Assembly (NCBI GenBank): GCA_003956705.1 | Contig: QZCP01000110.1 | Span: 1 to 64,000, forward strand | Source of the DNA: Brevipalpus yothersi | Lineage: Eukaryota > Arthropoda > Arachnida > Trombidiformes > Tenuipalpidae | Reading direction: 5' to 3' | Length of the DNA: 64,000 nucleotides | Part shown: piece after piece, positions 1-14,200 of the stretch | Position numbering within the stretch: the stretch's first letter is position 1 | Layout of the letters: every line of letters begins with the position of its first letter | Position numbers and translations under genes: made by a program | Notes under the pieces: generated by a model | What the model was told of the DNA's origin: nothing | Database searches by the model: none | The model's input: the letters and a program-made list of their open reading frames with translations, nothing else

Positions 1-2117
<2,117 letters not shown>

Positions 2118-5100
2118 ATGCTGGGCCTTTTTCTCTTCTATGTATGTATGTTTCTCATTGAGTGCTCTGTATCGTCCACAGGATCCGCTACCTGTTACTT
2201 TCCCATCGAATTGCAAGGTACATTTCTCACTCAGACCGGTGCCACACAAGAAACACCGGGCATCGGAAGCGAGGTCACCTATTCGGAGATCACAATAGAA
2301 CCGGACGCCATACCTCCCTGGGGCCGATGTCACAAGAGACGTGGTAATAATGTGATTTTAAAGGATAGCACTGGAGTTGAAGATTGTATGAGATGTATAC
2401 ATTTATCGCTCAAAACCATTAATGTGATCCAAATACATGCCGAAGGATTGGGCAAATGTTATACCAATGAAGAAGCGGCCAAAGCAACATGCCCATCGGA
2501 AGGAAATACCCGAGAATTTCAAGAAATTATACTCTATCGTAAGTATCATCACCACCACCACTATTATTATTAGGCCACTTTTTGGGCCACTTTTTTCCTC
2601 TTCGGCCACTTTTCCATCTCTCTTTTTTCTTTCTCTCTCCTCTATCTTGACCAATGTTTTTCTCGGATCATTTCCTGTGTGAAACCATGACAAAGATGGA
2701 GCGCATCCTTTTTCTTTGAGAAAACAAATTGAGATATATATTTTCACCAGTGTTCGGTACAAATATTTCCACTTGTAACTGGAGAAAAAATTTTCTCTCC
2801 ATGCTCTCATGTATTCTCTCTTCTGATGGAATTGAATCAGAAAAAGGAAATCGGTCGAGCTTGATAATGGAGGTAGTAAAAGTGGTGAAAGTTTACTTTT
2901 CATCGCTCCACAAGTCAACCAGATTTTTTTTCTCTACTCTCTTTCTGAAGAGAAAAAAAAATAGTGAACAAACTTTGTCAAGATAATTTTTTGGGAAGTT
3001 TCTCTATCTTTCACCCATGAAAGAAGTGAACTTTTCCTGTTAAAGAGTTGGAACGGAGCGAATACAGAATCAGTATCAGGTATCAGATAATAGGCAATGA
3101 ATTTTGATAGAGGTAAAAACGCTCGCAACTTCATTGCACGATAAGAGAGAAAGTATCGCGACAGGGAATCTGATGGGTTATCTATTTGAAAAGTTCATAT
3201 GTTGCAACATGAGGCTAATCTTTGGAAGTTCTTCCCAATTTATCCGTCTATACACGTAACGTCACGTGTGGTACAAAGAGAATTCTTTTCTCTCTTCTAC
3301 AATCTGATGGGCACAGCTCATAGTATCAAATCATCATGTTCATTGACCGTATAGTAGCAACAATTTTACTCTTAAAATTTTCGCCTACCTCCTCCTCCTC
3401 CTCCTCCCCCTGGCATGTAGTTAGGGTAAACTAAGCAAGTCGAATCAAAATTTTAAAAGAATCTGTGAAGCGAAAAGTAAATGGAAAATCAAAAGTGAAA
3501 GCCAAATGCATGATCAATCTAGTAGCTAGTAGCTAGTAAATTTGGTATGAAAGAAATGAATTTCTTTTACATTGGACAAAAAATTTCTCACCAAAAAGAT
3601 GTACCTTTTACCTCTCAAAATACACTTACGCAACACATACACACATTTGAAATTGATGGTAACAATCATGGCCAGTGGCCACAGGAAAAATTTTGTATCT
3701 TGTTGATTGTTGACCGCTCGATTTCACGACTCAATAAGATACAATCATGTTGATTACATATGTGATGAAAGTAGAGAGAGCGGAAAAAAATGATACATCG
3801 ACAGTTCAGTAAAATCGATTCTGTCTCTCTCTCTCTCTTCACTTTATTTTCAAATCGATTGCAATCAGTACACAAGGTACATCATCATCAAAAATCACTC
3901 TTCCATTATCAAGATCATTTTGTATCATGATCGAGCCCAAGAAAAATATATACAGACACATTGAAGTCAATCTGTTTCCAAAAATGAGACCAATTTTGAG
4001 TGAAACATTGTGTCTATTTCTCTTCTCGCCTCTTCTATCATCATGATCACACACAGCTTTCATGATAATGATTTCAATCATCATTCAAAATTGTGATTCT
4101 TGAAAAATCTTCTTCTTCTTCACACTGTTGATGGTAATAGTGAAAAATAATGACTCTCTTCACACTTGGCTCTTTCTCTTGACAGGTAAACATTTGCCGG
4201 ATGTACAATTGAATGGCATCGAAAATGTCTTCTGTCCAATTCGTGGACGATACAAGATAACGTATAGTGCTGATAATGGTAAAACATATTGTGATAAGGG
4301 TTCCTCTGAGCTCAGCAATTGTCCGATTGGAAATGAATTACAAGTTCGTTTTCCAAAGTGTAATTTTCCCATGGTCGAAATGCAATTCTTGTGTCTTGGC
4401 GATTGGGAAGGCTCAGATGGACATCGGTATTTGGCATTGATGGATAAGTCGGCTGATGGTGCCAAAAATCGGCCCAAATATCGATGTGGTATATATCGGG
4501 AAGAGGCATCATCGGGACGTGTCTATGTATCACTATCCGCTGATTCAACATGCAAAACAGAGCTTATCGATGCGGAAACAGGCTATGAATCACTTAAATT
4601 AACTTCTGCACCATCACGTTTACCTGGCTGGCTGATCGGTGGTTCTGGTGGCACTATTGGTGGATCTCATTTGCAGCATTATGATTCGATAAAGTGTAGA
4701 TTTCCCGAGTGGACACAAGGTAAATGGGAAAAGGCTCGCATTGAGGGTAATATTTTCAAATTTCAAGATGCCAAAAACAATTTTCGAACGCTCACCTCAA
4801 AATGTATTTCCCGGCCGAATGCTTCAAATGATCGATTCATCATTCAAAGTTCTACTCAATGGTAAGTAGTAGTTCGGATTCTGGGGGAATGAAAATATTT
4901 GATTTATCATGGAGAGAGAGAGAAAAATATTTTTCTGAATGCGTAATATTTCATTTTAGACATGTTTCAATTTATGTACATGGCTCAGCAGAAGATGATG
5001 ATGAGAATTTATGGTAATAGAAGTAGTAGTGGCGGTAGGTCTAATACAGTGTTGACCATCATCATCTTGTTTTGAATGAATAATTTCATATCCAAATGAA

Positions 5101-7159
5101 CAGGAAGAGAGATAAAACTACTGATAATGTCAAAAAATTTGGCCATTCATCGGTTTATCCAAAGAAATGTTCATTTGCCGTGTGATAACTTGTTTTTCGG
5201 TATGTGTGTGTATATCATCAATGATAAGACTGAAAAAAAAAATTCAAAATTCAGTCAATTTAGTGCATTTTTTGGGCCTAAAAATATTTCAACTAACTAA
5301 CTAACTAGCCAAAATGTGTTAGGTTTACATGTTTTCCAGTGATCAAATTTCCAAAATTTTTACATGTCAAATGATCCACTAGATTGTGGCCGATCATTGA
5401 ACTTTTCATTTTCTTTTTGAGGGCACATTATTATGGTGATGAGATATACTTTTGAAATTTTTGAAAGGAAGAGAGAGAGAGAGAAGATAAAGAGAGCGTG
5501 CAGATCGGACACGCTAATAAGAATTCAGATTATCATCTCATTTTTTTCTCTCTCTCTCATCTTACTTTACTCATTTTGGTATACCTTTTTTTTACTTCTA
5601 TCACACCATGTCTTTTGGCCACTTTTACCATGACCGGTAATACACATATACACATCAGTGGAGAGCAATTCTATTCATGCGTTTGGATGAAACCTCGGAG
5701 CACAAATATATTGGAATTCCAATTTTCGGAGAAAACAAGCCCCGTTTTTTCGCCTCGTCTGTGTGATGAGATACAATTTGCGGCAAATGCTTGGGTGACA
5801 CAAGGAAGTAAGTATCAAGTCTTAGCTAATTATATTGGAAGAGAAGGTGAAAAAAAGAGAATCTCTTCTCTCAATTAATCAGTAATCACAGCAGACTCTA
5901 ACGGAAGGTTGTTTTCGTATTTTTGAATCAGAAAAATCTACTGCCATTGTAACACCTTGCCCGATTACGGGCGATTATACTGGTGAAGTGCCCGGTGAAA
6001 GTGGACTTTGTGCCAAGGTTGCTTCCGATTGTAATAATCCAGATATCATGTTCTACACTGTGAGCAGTTGTGAGAATAGATCTCATGTTTTCGAAGGTAA
6101 ATATTCTCCATCCATATCAGGATCATCAGTTATCTGAACAATTTTTTCCAAACTATTCACACTATTCTGATCAATTTTCACTAATTTTGTTAATTTACAC
6201 CATATATTCTATTCTACATCCAGAACGAGAATATCGATGTCTTGGCAATTGGGAAGAAGATGGAACTCTTTACACTTACACTCAACGACGAGACACTACT
6301 GGTCATCAGTGTTTTGTAAGTATTCTCAAAGTTAATACAATATGTATTACCAACACCATTCACATTATGCATTAGCATAATAATGATACATAACAATAAT
6401 AATAATGATACTCATCAACTGTATTACCTTTTCACTCCTTTTTTAGGCCGGTAAAATTATGGGTGACGGTCAAATGGCTTACATAAGGGAAGCTGGAGAT
6501 GATTGTATTCGTGGTGAAGATCCTATGATATATGGAATGAAGATCATTAAGCAAAGTAAGGAAAAATTTTTGAGGCCATAAAATTTTTTGTGTGAAGCTA
6601 AAAGGCTATCTGTCAACATCTCTCAATGATCTCATTGTTATTCATTCTCTTCCCAACAGAATCTTGTCCTCGACTACCTCCATTAGAACCTTATCCAGTA
6701 ATTCCTCTAAGACCACGACCAGATAACTCTAAACCATCAACACTACCACCACATCACAATAATGTACAATCGACTACAAAATTTTTCGGATCTGGTCCTT
6801 CTATCCGGTCATCACCATCATCTGTACCGCCAGTACCATCTCCTCCACGCCCATCATCCCCACCATCACTGCCGCTACCACATCCAACTCGAATATACCC
6901 AATACCATTGCCTGGCTCAAATCCCTCGATCCCATCAAAAAGACCAAAGCCTAGTTACGGCCCAAAGCCTGGTGGACCAGTATCACTTCCGGACCCGAAA
7001 TCTTCCTATCGAGTGGATGTACCTTTACCTTCTCCAGTATGGAGCTTTTCACCCAAAGGTCTATCCAGAAGTGGTATCAGAAGTGATGCAAATCACATGA
7101 TGATCCCCTCATTAATCATGATCATTCTGGCAACTATAGCTAATCTTCTAGTAACATGA
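2118..7159 (+). CDS. secreted, probably GPI-anchored, multidomain Cys-rich protein (arthropod DUF7042-7045-like)
   Basis: Model: exons 2118-2538, 4186-4861, 5659-5807, 5932-6096, 6224-6315, 6447-6555, 6660-7159; all phases agree and the sum is 2112 nt (703 aa). Four modules repeat a pattern of Cys, Phe-Pro, 'QG.' and paired Cys (CYFPIELQGTF near the start, CRFPEWTQGKW mid-protein), plus two 'CLG(D/N)WE' motifs (FLCLGDWEGSDG, RCLGNWEEDG). This resembles the uncharacterised arthropod extracellular families DUF7042/7043/7044/7045; that name is from memory. The last exon is a Pro/Ser-rich stalk followed by a hydrophobic tail (LIMIILATIANLLV), as in a GPI signal or terminal membrane segment. The Met at 2118 gives a good signal peptide, but an acceptor at 2181 could instead join an unseen upstream exon. 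Ligand and role unknown. Confidence 0.75.
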
Positions 7160-7819
7160 TTACTGTGAACACTCAAATTTTAGGAATAATCTCAACTTGT
7201 TATTTGTCAAAAGAGAGAGTCATCGTTCTGAATCATCACAAGTATTTTTAGTGATGTTTTGACGATCTGATCCAATATAACTAGGGGACATAATGAATCT
7301 CAACTTTCGTTGGATCTGAGTTCGATGAAATTCACAGTTATCAATGAATATGACGCTAGAGAGTCTACATTATTGAGCAATTCTGTGGAAGCTTGTTCAG
7401 CTCATTGTAAAGTCAGAGTATCGAGTCAAAATCAAGTTCGTTGAGAAAAGATGATATCATTCTCAATACAGTCACTCCTGGAAACATAGAAAGAAGTCGA
7501 TTCTCAAATCAAAATTATCTCACATAAGATGAGCAATCTGGACAATCTCTAAGTCATGTCCTCCTAGATCGATGAAGATTTTGTCTAATGGGATACAGAA
7601 CAATATTGATGATTATCATTGTTGCTATCCATCGAAGATTCATAGGAGGTTCTTCAATTGTTTTATGAAAAAGCTAAGATTAGCTTTGTTTCACCATCAA
7701 ATGCTTCATACCAAGGTACCGATTGTTTAATTGAACAAACTTTTGACTTAATACTCTATTTTGGATCCTGTCAATTGGCTGAACATCATTATTTTCGAAA
7801 GAAAATTTCAACATTTACC

Positions 7820-8612
7820 ATGTCTGAAAACAGAGAAGTTCAATCGAAATCTGGTTCCAGAGCAACATCCCGCTCTAGCAGTGCTTCAAGTATGAGCTCC
7901 AATATGAGTGATAATGTGGATCAAAAAGTGTCCAAGAAGTCAAGCATAAGTGGTACTGGACGTTCTGCTAAAGCTGGTGTATTCTTACCCATTGGACGTA
8001 TTCACACATTCCTCAAAAAAGGTGGTTATGCTAAGAGAATATCACAAGGAGCTTCAGTGTATCTGTGTGGTGCTCTAGACTATGTGATGCAAACTATTAT
8101 CGCTCATGGTATAAGTAATCTGAGGATGAACAGACGAAAAAGACTCCAACCACAGGACATTCGAGTTGTATTCGATCGTATTGTCCCTTTCGATGAATTG
8201 GGTGCCCGAACCCTCAAGCCCGTGTTCAGGGGAGGAGGAGCTCGTGTACAGATCCATCCCAATTTGAAAATGTCCATGCGGACCAAGCGAAAGCCTGGAA
8301 AACTCTTACCAGCAGTGATCTATGATAAAGTTGATGATGACAAATTCGATTATGGTCGATATCAAATACCTGATGGTGAGTATCATTCTAGATGGAAATC
8401 TATGAAGTATTATTAGACACTATCAATCTCTAAACTTTTCAATGTTTCTGACAAATTTCCTTTAATCTTCTTTTTCAGCTCAATATGCTGATAAATTAAA
8501 CGAATTGAAGAAACGACGAGTGATCAAAAGATCTGGAGTCCAAAGGGTTTCTAGAGGAAAAAATGTCATGTCAAAGGCCAAAATGATGACATTACCTAAG
8601 CGAAAAATGTAA
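7820..8612 (+). CDS. divergent histone H2A variant with long tails
   Basis: Exons 7820-8375 and 8479-8612; phase 1 junction; 229 aa. The first in-frame ATG lies in ACCATGT. Residues about 49-150 align with the H2A fold: AKAGVFLPIGRIHTFLKKGG matches canonical RAGLQFPVGRIHRLLRKGN, ASVYLCGALDYV matches APVYLAAVLEYL, and RKRLQPQDI matches TRIIPRHLQL. A GGGARVQIHPNL segment corresponds to the canonical AQGGVLPNI. Acidic-patch positions are mostly lost (E61 to T, E64 to A, D90/E91/E92 to I/V/P by my alignment), with only E56 kept as D. A Ser-rich ~48-residue N-tail and a Lys/Arg-rich ~75-residue C-tail are added. The intron and AATAAA signal at 8647 argue for a replication-independent variant rather than a bulk histone. 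It could serve germline chromatin like H2A.B/H2A.L of mammals, but that is analogy only. Confidence 0.85.
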
Positions 8613-8646
8613 GAAAACGAAAATTCTAATGAGAAAGAGTTCATGG

Positions 8647-8652
8647 AATAAA
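8647..8652 (+). terminator. polyadenylation signal of the H2A variant gene
   Basis: AATAAA 35 nt after the stop codon, in an AT-rich 3' flank. No histone-type 3' stem-loop was seen before it. Confidence 0.6.
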
Positions 8653-10021
8653 AAATTGAATCTTTCACTAATCCAAATTTTCTCTCACTTTCAAATAGAT
8701 GAGAATTGCTCTCTCGAAAATACAACAAAGATCATCAAAAAACTTGAAATTATATACATGTCTTAATCAAACCTTTGGAACCGGATGATCCAATAAAGAC
8801 GATTTGTTTGGATTGAAAGTCATCGTTTTTATGTGAAATTTTCCAATATCGAAAACATCGAACGATTATATTGTACTTTTTATTATCATCTAGATGATAT
8901 TAAATATTCGTAGTAAACCAATTTTTCAAAGCGTTGAATCAAAAATGAAAAAAATATGTGTCCAGCCCTTAATGTCTCATAAAAAGCTTGTAGAAGATGC
9001 TGTAATGAAATGCTTCATAGAAAAGCTCTAAAATTCAATAAAGCGATACAAACAGTCAACGATCAAAGACTTTCTTTTCTCTCATTCTTTGTCAGAACCA
9101 TCTCTGTGTTGGGAGGCTGTCATGATGCTTCCGCTTCCTCTTTAGACTTCTTCTTTGCTCGAGGAAGAGTGAATAGACTAGCAAATTTCTCTATACCAAT
9201 ATTCCATTTGCGTCAGTGCAGATACAATGGAAAATTTTATTGTGGTGAACAAAATTTTCTAAAAGACGCTGCAACATCTGAGCCTTATAAGCACTGATTA
9301 TCATAATTATGATCGGATTAGGTTGATTGGTTTGAGTCGAGGATTTCATTCCTCGGGATCAATTTTGAAAGGATTAAATAGACTAAAGGAAGCAGGTTGC
9401 AAGTGGTCAGCTAGCGACTGTCTGGTCACTTTCACTCTCCAATCGAAAGTTTGTGAATACGATTGTTTGAAGTCAAAAGAGAAAGAGAGAACATTAGTCC
9501 TGGAGAAACCCAGCTAAAAATTCGACGAACATTGACGTCAGATATAAAAATTTTCATGATTATTATTAGTTTGAGGGTGGATATAAAGTTCGTAAAGTGA
9601 GAATCGTTAACAGGAGCAGCCGGCTGCAACAATAGAGACAAGTGGGAGATGGAAGTGTAATAGTGGGCTGAATTTAAGAGATAGATAGAAAAAGCGGGAA
9701 GAAGATGCTATCGAAGGAGGAGAGAAGAAGATGTGAGAGGGATGATGCAGATGAATGATTTTCAAGTCACCCAGCAAGTAAGTAACGGTGCTAAAACATT
9801 AGGTTTTTCCCGGTCACTCTCACTTGAAAAGTTTGGGAGGAGAAATGATGATGACCAGTTTGGCGCGCTCGAAAAACGGAATAACGTTTTGCATAGCTGG
9901 AATGCAAGTGATGAAGATGCAGTGGCCTCCTTTTTCTCTCACCATCTTCTCTTTCTTTCTCTCTTTATCTCTCTCTCTCATGAACAGTAGTCAGGGGAAG
10001 AGAGAGAGAGTCTCTCTCTTA
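8653..10021. other. intergenic, apart from the minus-strand blocks
   Basis: Besides the coding-like blocks at 9194-9513 I see no gene. A perfect 12-bp palindrome GCAGCCGGCTGC lies at 9616-9627. Short GA/CT runs precede the TATA box at 10022. Confidence 0.5.
9194..9513 (-). other. coding-like blocks, possible unrecognised minus-strand gene
   Basis: Reading the minus strand, an acceptor-like TTTTTAG at 9514 opens a 55-codon stop-free block (9513-9349) containing QTFDWRVKV and SLADHLQPASFSLFNPF. The first motif weakly recalls the start of a COMM domain (FDWRLDV-like). A second block (9293-9194) after a CAG acceptor contains KAQMLQRLLENFVHHNK. A short Lys/Glu-rich reading ending in KKKSKEEAEAS lies at about 9187-9124. 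I could not join these into one frame-consistent gene. In AT-rich DNA runs of this length can arise by chance, so this may be a pseudogene or noise. Confidence 0.28.
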
Positions 10022-10202
10022 TTTATATATAAACTCAACTTGGTTTGTAGGGCAAGTTAAACCGAAAAAATCAGTCTAAGTGTCAACCATTTCGACTTGA
10101 ATCGTGTGTTGAATTGTGTTAACAAATCGTGTTTCAAATCACTCTACTTACTCAGTTTGTTCATACATATTTTTCATCATTTCTCATCATTGATGACTGA
10201 AG
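10022..10202 (+). promoter_or_regulatory. putative core promoter and 5' UTR exon of the serine protease homologue
   Basis: TTTATATATAAA at 10022-10033 is a strong TATA-like box, followed by an arthropod-type initiator TCAGT at 10071-10075; the spacing (~48 nt) is longer than usual, so the real start could be nearer the TATA box. A good donor (CTGAAG|GTGAGC) ends a noncoding exon at 10202. The matching acceptor is TTACAG at 11245, 20 nt before the ATG at 11266. Confidence 0.4.
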
Positions 10203-11265
10203 GTGAGCAAAATGGAGCATCTTTATTGCCTCTTTGTGAAGGTTAATGGGTGATAAGTTTATTGTCAAGACATTTTGATGGGTAGTTTCTCTTAGAATTT
10301 TTCGTGTTGAGTGTGCCTGTTAAGGTGAAGGTTTCCCGCCATTTTCTGTATGCTAGGAAAACAAATTCGATTTTAGGCTATACAGATTTCAAATTTGATT
10401 AACAATTATATCCAACCTGTTGCGTTGGTCACTAATACAGAATCTTATGATTCCAGATGAAGTTTGTCAAATTTTGTCTCAAGGAAGAGAAATATTAGCT
10501 CTAACACTAATACTCATGAAATGATAACCGCTCATCGAATGTCTAAACTCATTCGATCGGAAAACTTTCAATTATATTTTCCAATTGTTTTTTCTATCAT
10601 CTTCCACATCTTCAATCATCCATGTTCTGATGCTTTTTTTTCCTTATCTCCATCATCTCAACTTAGTAAACAGTTACTATGATGTGTGTACATTTCTCAC
10701 CACTCATTGCGATTGAGTCTTTCCTTTTTTTCCATCCACTGTTAACAATACATCAAGTAGTCAATCGGAAAAAAGGAACATCCTTCGTTAACTTAGCTTG
10801 ACAAGATTCATGATGTCGATAAGAATGACAAAAATAATAAGAACTTGATAATAGAGCAAACTTTCTCTCATTTTTTTCTCCTCTCCATCTTGACGTCTAT
10901 TCATGAGCACCAGTCAACATATACATTCGTATTCAGTAGCCCATGATTTGTGTGGAAAACTTTTGTTTTCATTTTCACTTTTATTTGGGACTCATACATA
11001 TCTATTTGTGAGTGTTGTTGAGATTATTGGTCCTTTTTTTCTATCCATTCTTGATCCACAATATCAACAACAACTGTGAGTCATTGAACGCATGAATCCA
11101 AATACACTATTGTGATGTGAAGCATATTCGCAAATATTATAACTGCTCACTTATTGACGGACAACATATTTCGGATCATTTTTAATGGCCCACTCATCGA
11201 TTTAACTTTTACCATCTTCTTTTTCCTCTCATTCTCATCTTACAGTCTCAACAACTTCAATTCCA

Positions 11266-14200
11266 ATGTATACCAAAATGAGCTTTGCCTCATGGATCTC
11301 ATCAATTGTGTTCCTATTAACCGTTATCACCATTCATTCTGCCACTAGTCAAGATCAGCCCATCTATCGAGGAGATATTAGCAGTGAAAATTCAGATAAT
11401 TCTGATGAAGGTATTGGACGTCTGAGTCGTGATGATTTTGTTCTCAATGAGCCCAACAATGCCAGCTTGTACATGGATCTACCGGATGGATTCTTCAATT
11501 CTGATACATCCGATTCCTCATCAGTGGACAACAGTAATCAAACAGCAATTGGTAATAGCCAGCCTGCTGGACGAAATTCACGAGCACTAGATCTTGACCA
11601 CTACTTGGGTGCTCCACGAAAACCTCGTCGAGAAGGAAATCGTGAATCGAGAATTTTGAATGATGACAATGGTGACAAGCCAGGTCTATCTATTCAAGGA
11701 TTCATTCCGATTGTATCACTTTCCAATCAACAAGCCCAACAAAGTGTATCACCCAGTAGAGTCGGTTCAAATGATCAGTATTCAGTGGAATCATCTTCAT
11801 CAAATCAAAATGATGATGGCGGCTATTCACATCCAGGCTATGCTGGTCCTAATGATGCTAAGTTTCTTGGTGCCGCTTTGCAAGGACTGAGTTCAGCTTT
11901 CAAACCCAAACCATATCAATCATTCGATGGCTATGGACAGCAACGTGATTGTGTTTGTGTTCCATTTTATATGTGTAAAAATGGATATTTGGAACAAAGA
12001 TCGAACAAAAATTCTCTCAATTCTCCTTCAGCACTATTCAATCGCCCGATTGCAGCGGCAAATGGCTATGAAGAATTGGCCAATGCTCAAAGTATGCTCA
12101 ATAAATTCAATATTCCCGCTCAATTGGCTCATTATGCCCAGAACGTGGTAAGTAATTAGCATTTTAATCAGATTCAAGATAAAATGATTCCATCAGACTA
12201 TACAGCTTTTTTCTAAATGATTGTCACAAACAAACTCCCGATTTTGATAAGAACTATCTAGAGCTCCCTTCGAACAGATCAGACAGGAAATATGGACTAG
12301 AAATAGATAAAAGGCATACACACAGGACACTAGGTGTGATTCATATTTTGTCCATTTTCATGCCTTATCTATTGTTTTATCATGATTCAAGGGAGCTCAT
12401 GATAGTTCTTATCAAAATCGGGAGTTTGTTTGTGACAATCATTTAGAAAAAAGCTGTACTTATTCTCATTATTTGCGTGAAGTGGTCTCTAGATTATGAA
12501 CATCTGATGATCAAGATGAGCAAACGTGCTTACACGTTTCCAAGATAAGACAAATGATGATAACATTATTCTTCTTTCAATCCACAGAATCAAAAGAATG
12601 CTCAACCATCGACTCATTCAGTTTATTCGGCTCAAGAGAGTACAATCCAAAATCAATATCAACTACCCAGCAAATTACCAATCGATGAGAGAAGTATTGA
12701 TGGTGGTCGAAGTCATGTTGATCAAAAACTGGCCCGAGAAAATGAGGTTAGTAAATGTAACGGAAATAGAATTGATGGAGAACGAAAGGAAGCGTGATCA
12801 GAGTGAGGATGTGATTAATGAAGGCAAAGAACCCATTGATAAAATGATAAGCAATCTTATCTTAAATATTATCGTTCAATAGACTGCTCCGCAATATGCG
12901 TCTGAAGTTTTGGGACGAATTTTTGGTTCAGGATCATCAGGACAAAGTTGTGGGGTTCTCCGTACTTGCTGTCGAATTGCTCCCGACTTTAATCCAATAG
13001 ATTTTGCCGCTCAAATTAATCCCCACCAACTTTCCGCTGATGGCTATCCTCCGATAGGCTCATATCCTAGCCTAGGACCCCAGTCACCACCTCCACCACC
13101 GCCACCCTATCAGGGCAATGCCATACAGCCCAATCCACAATTCAATCCATACAATCCTAAGCGATACCAGCAACCAGTGAATGTTGATGTTACTGCATCA
13201 CTTATACGACCCAAACCATACGGTCAAGTGAATTATCCTTTGCCAGTGAATAGTGGCCTTAATCCATCTCGAATTGGTCGTCCAAGTGTCCAAATTAATC
13301 AGCCGATACCAATTAGACAACAAATTAAGCCATTACCACCCCAATTTAATGGACACTTAGTGGGTCCATACTCAAGCACCAGTGAACAAGTTGACCCATC
13401 TTTTGGCACTTGTGGCATTCGCAATGCAGTCGGAATTCATGGTCGAGTTCAGAATCTTCAATATCACAAATCATCAGCCGAATTTGGCGAATATCCATGG
13501 CAAGCGGCCATCCTTAAGCGTTTGGGTCCAGCTGATAGTCTTTATGTGTGCGGTGGCACACTTATATCTAGTCAATGGATTGCAACTGCAGCACATTGTA
13601 TCAAAACGTAAGTTTAATCCACAATTAATTTCAACATACAACTGTTTAATGCTAATGTTTACCATAATTCAGAAAAGAATGAGAATATTCAATTGCCCAA
13701 ACTAATACCACTTATTATCTTATACTTTTACCACAGTAATCGACCACAAGATTTGAAAGTAAGACTCGGCGAATGGGATGTCCATCGAGATGATGAATTT
13801 TATCCTCATGTGGAACGATTTGTAGATGAGATCATCATTCATCCAGAATATTATCCAGGCAATCTGATAAACGATATTGCTCTCATACGTTTTGATAGTC
13901 CAATTGATTCATCATCCCCTCACGTTGCACCGGCCTGTATTCCATCGGCTTACGATAATTTTGCCGGACACCGATGCTGGGTGACCGGATGGGGTAAAGA
14001 TGCATTCGGAACACAAGGTGAATATCAGAGTGTACTCAAGGAGGTTGATGTTCCCGTGATGAGTAATCCTGATTGTGAACAAACACTCCGACAAACTCGA
14101 CTCGGTCCATACTATCAGCTTCATCCTGGTTTTCTGTGTGCTGGAGGTGAGCCAGGTAAAGATGCTTGTGAAGGTGATGGCGGCAGTCCATTAGTGTGTG

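Noticed and set aside
2403..2918. 171-codon minus-strand open frame
   Set aside because: It overlaps a well-supported plus-strand exon and its intron; antisense shadow.
12526..12882. 118-codon plus-strand open frame in the protease homologue
   Set aside because: The exon here (12588-12746) is read in a different frame that keeps phase on both sides; the longer open frame is a shadow.
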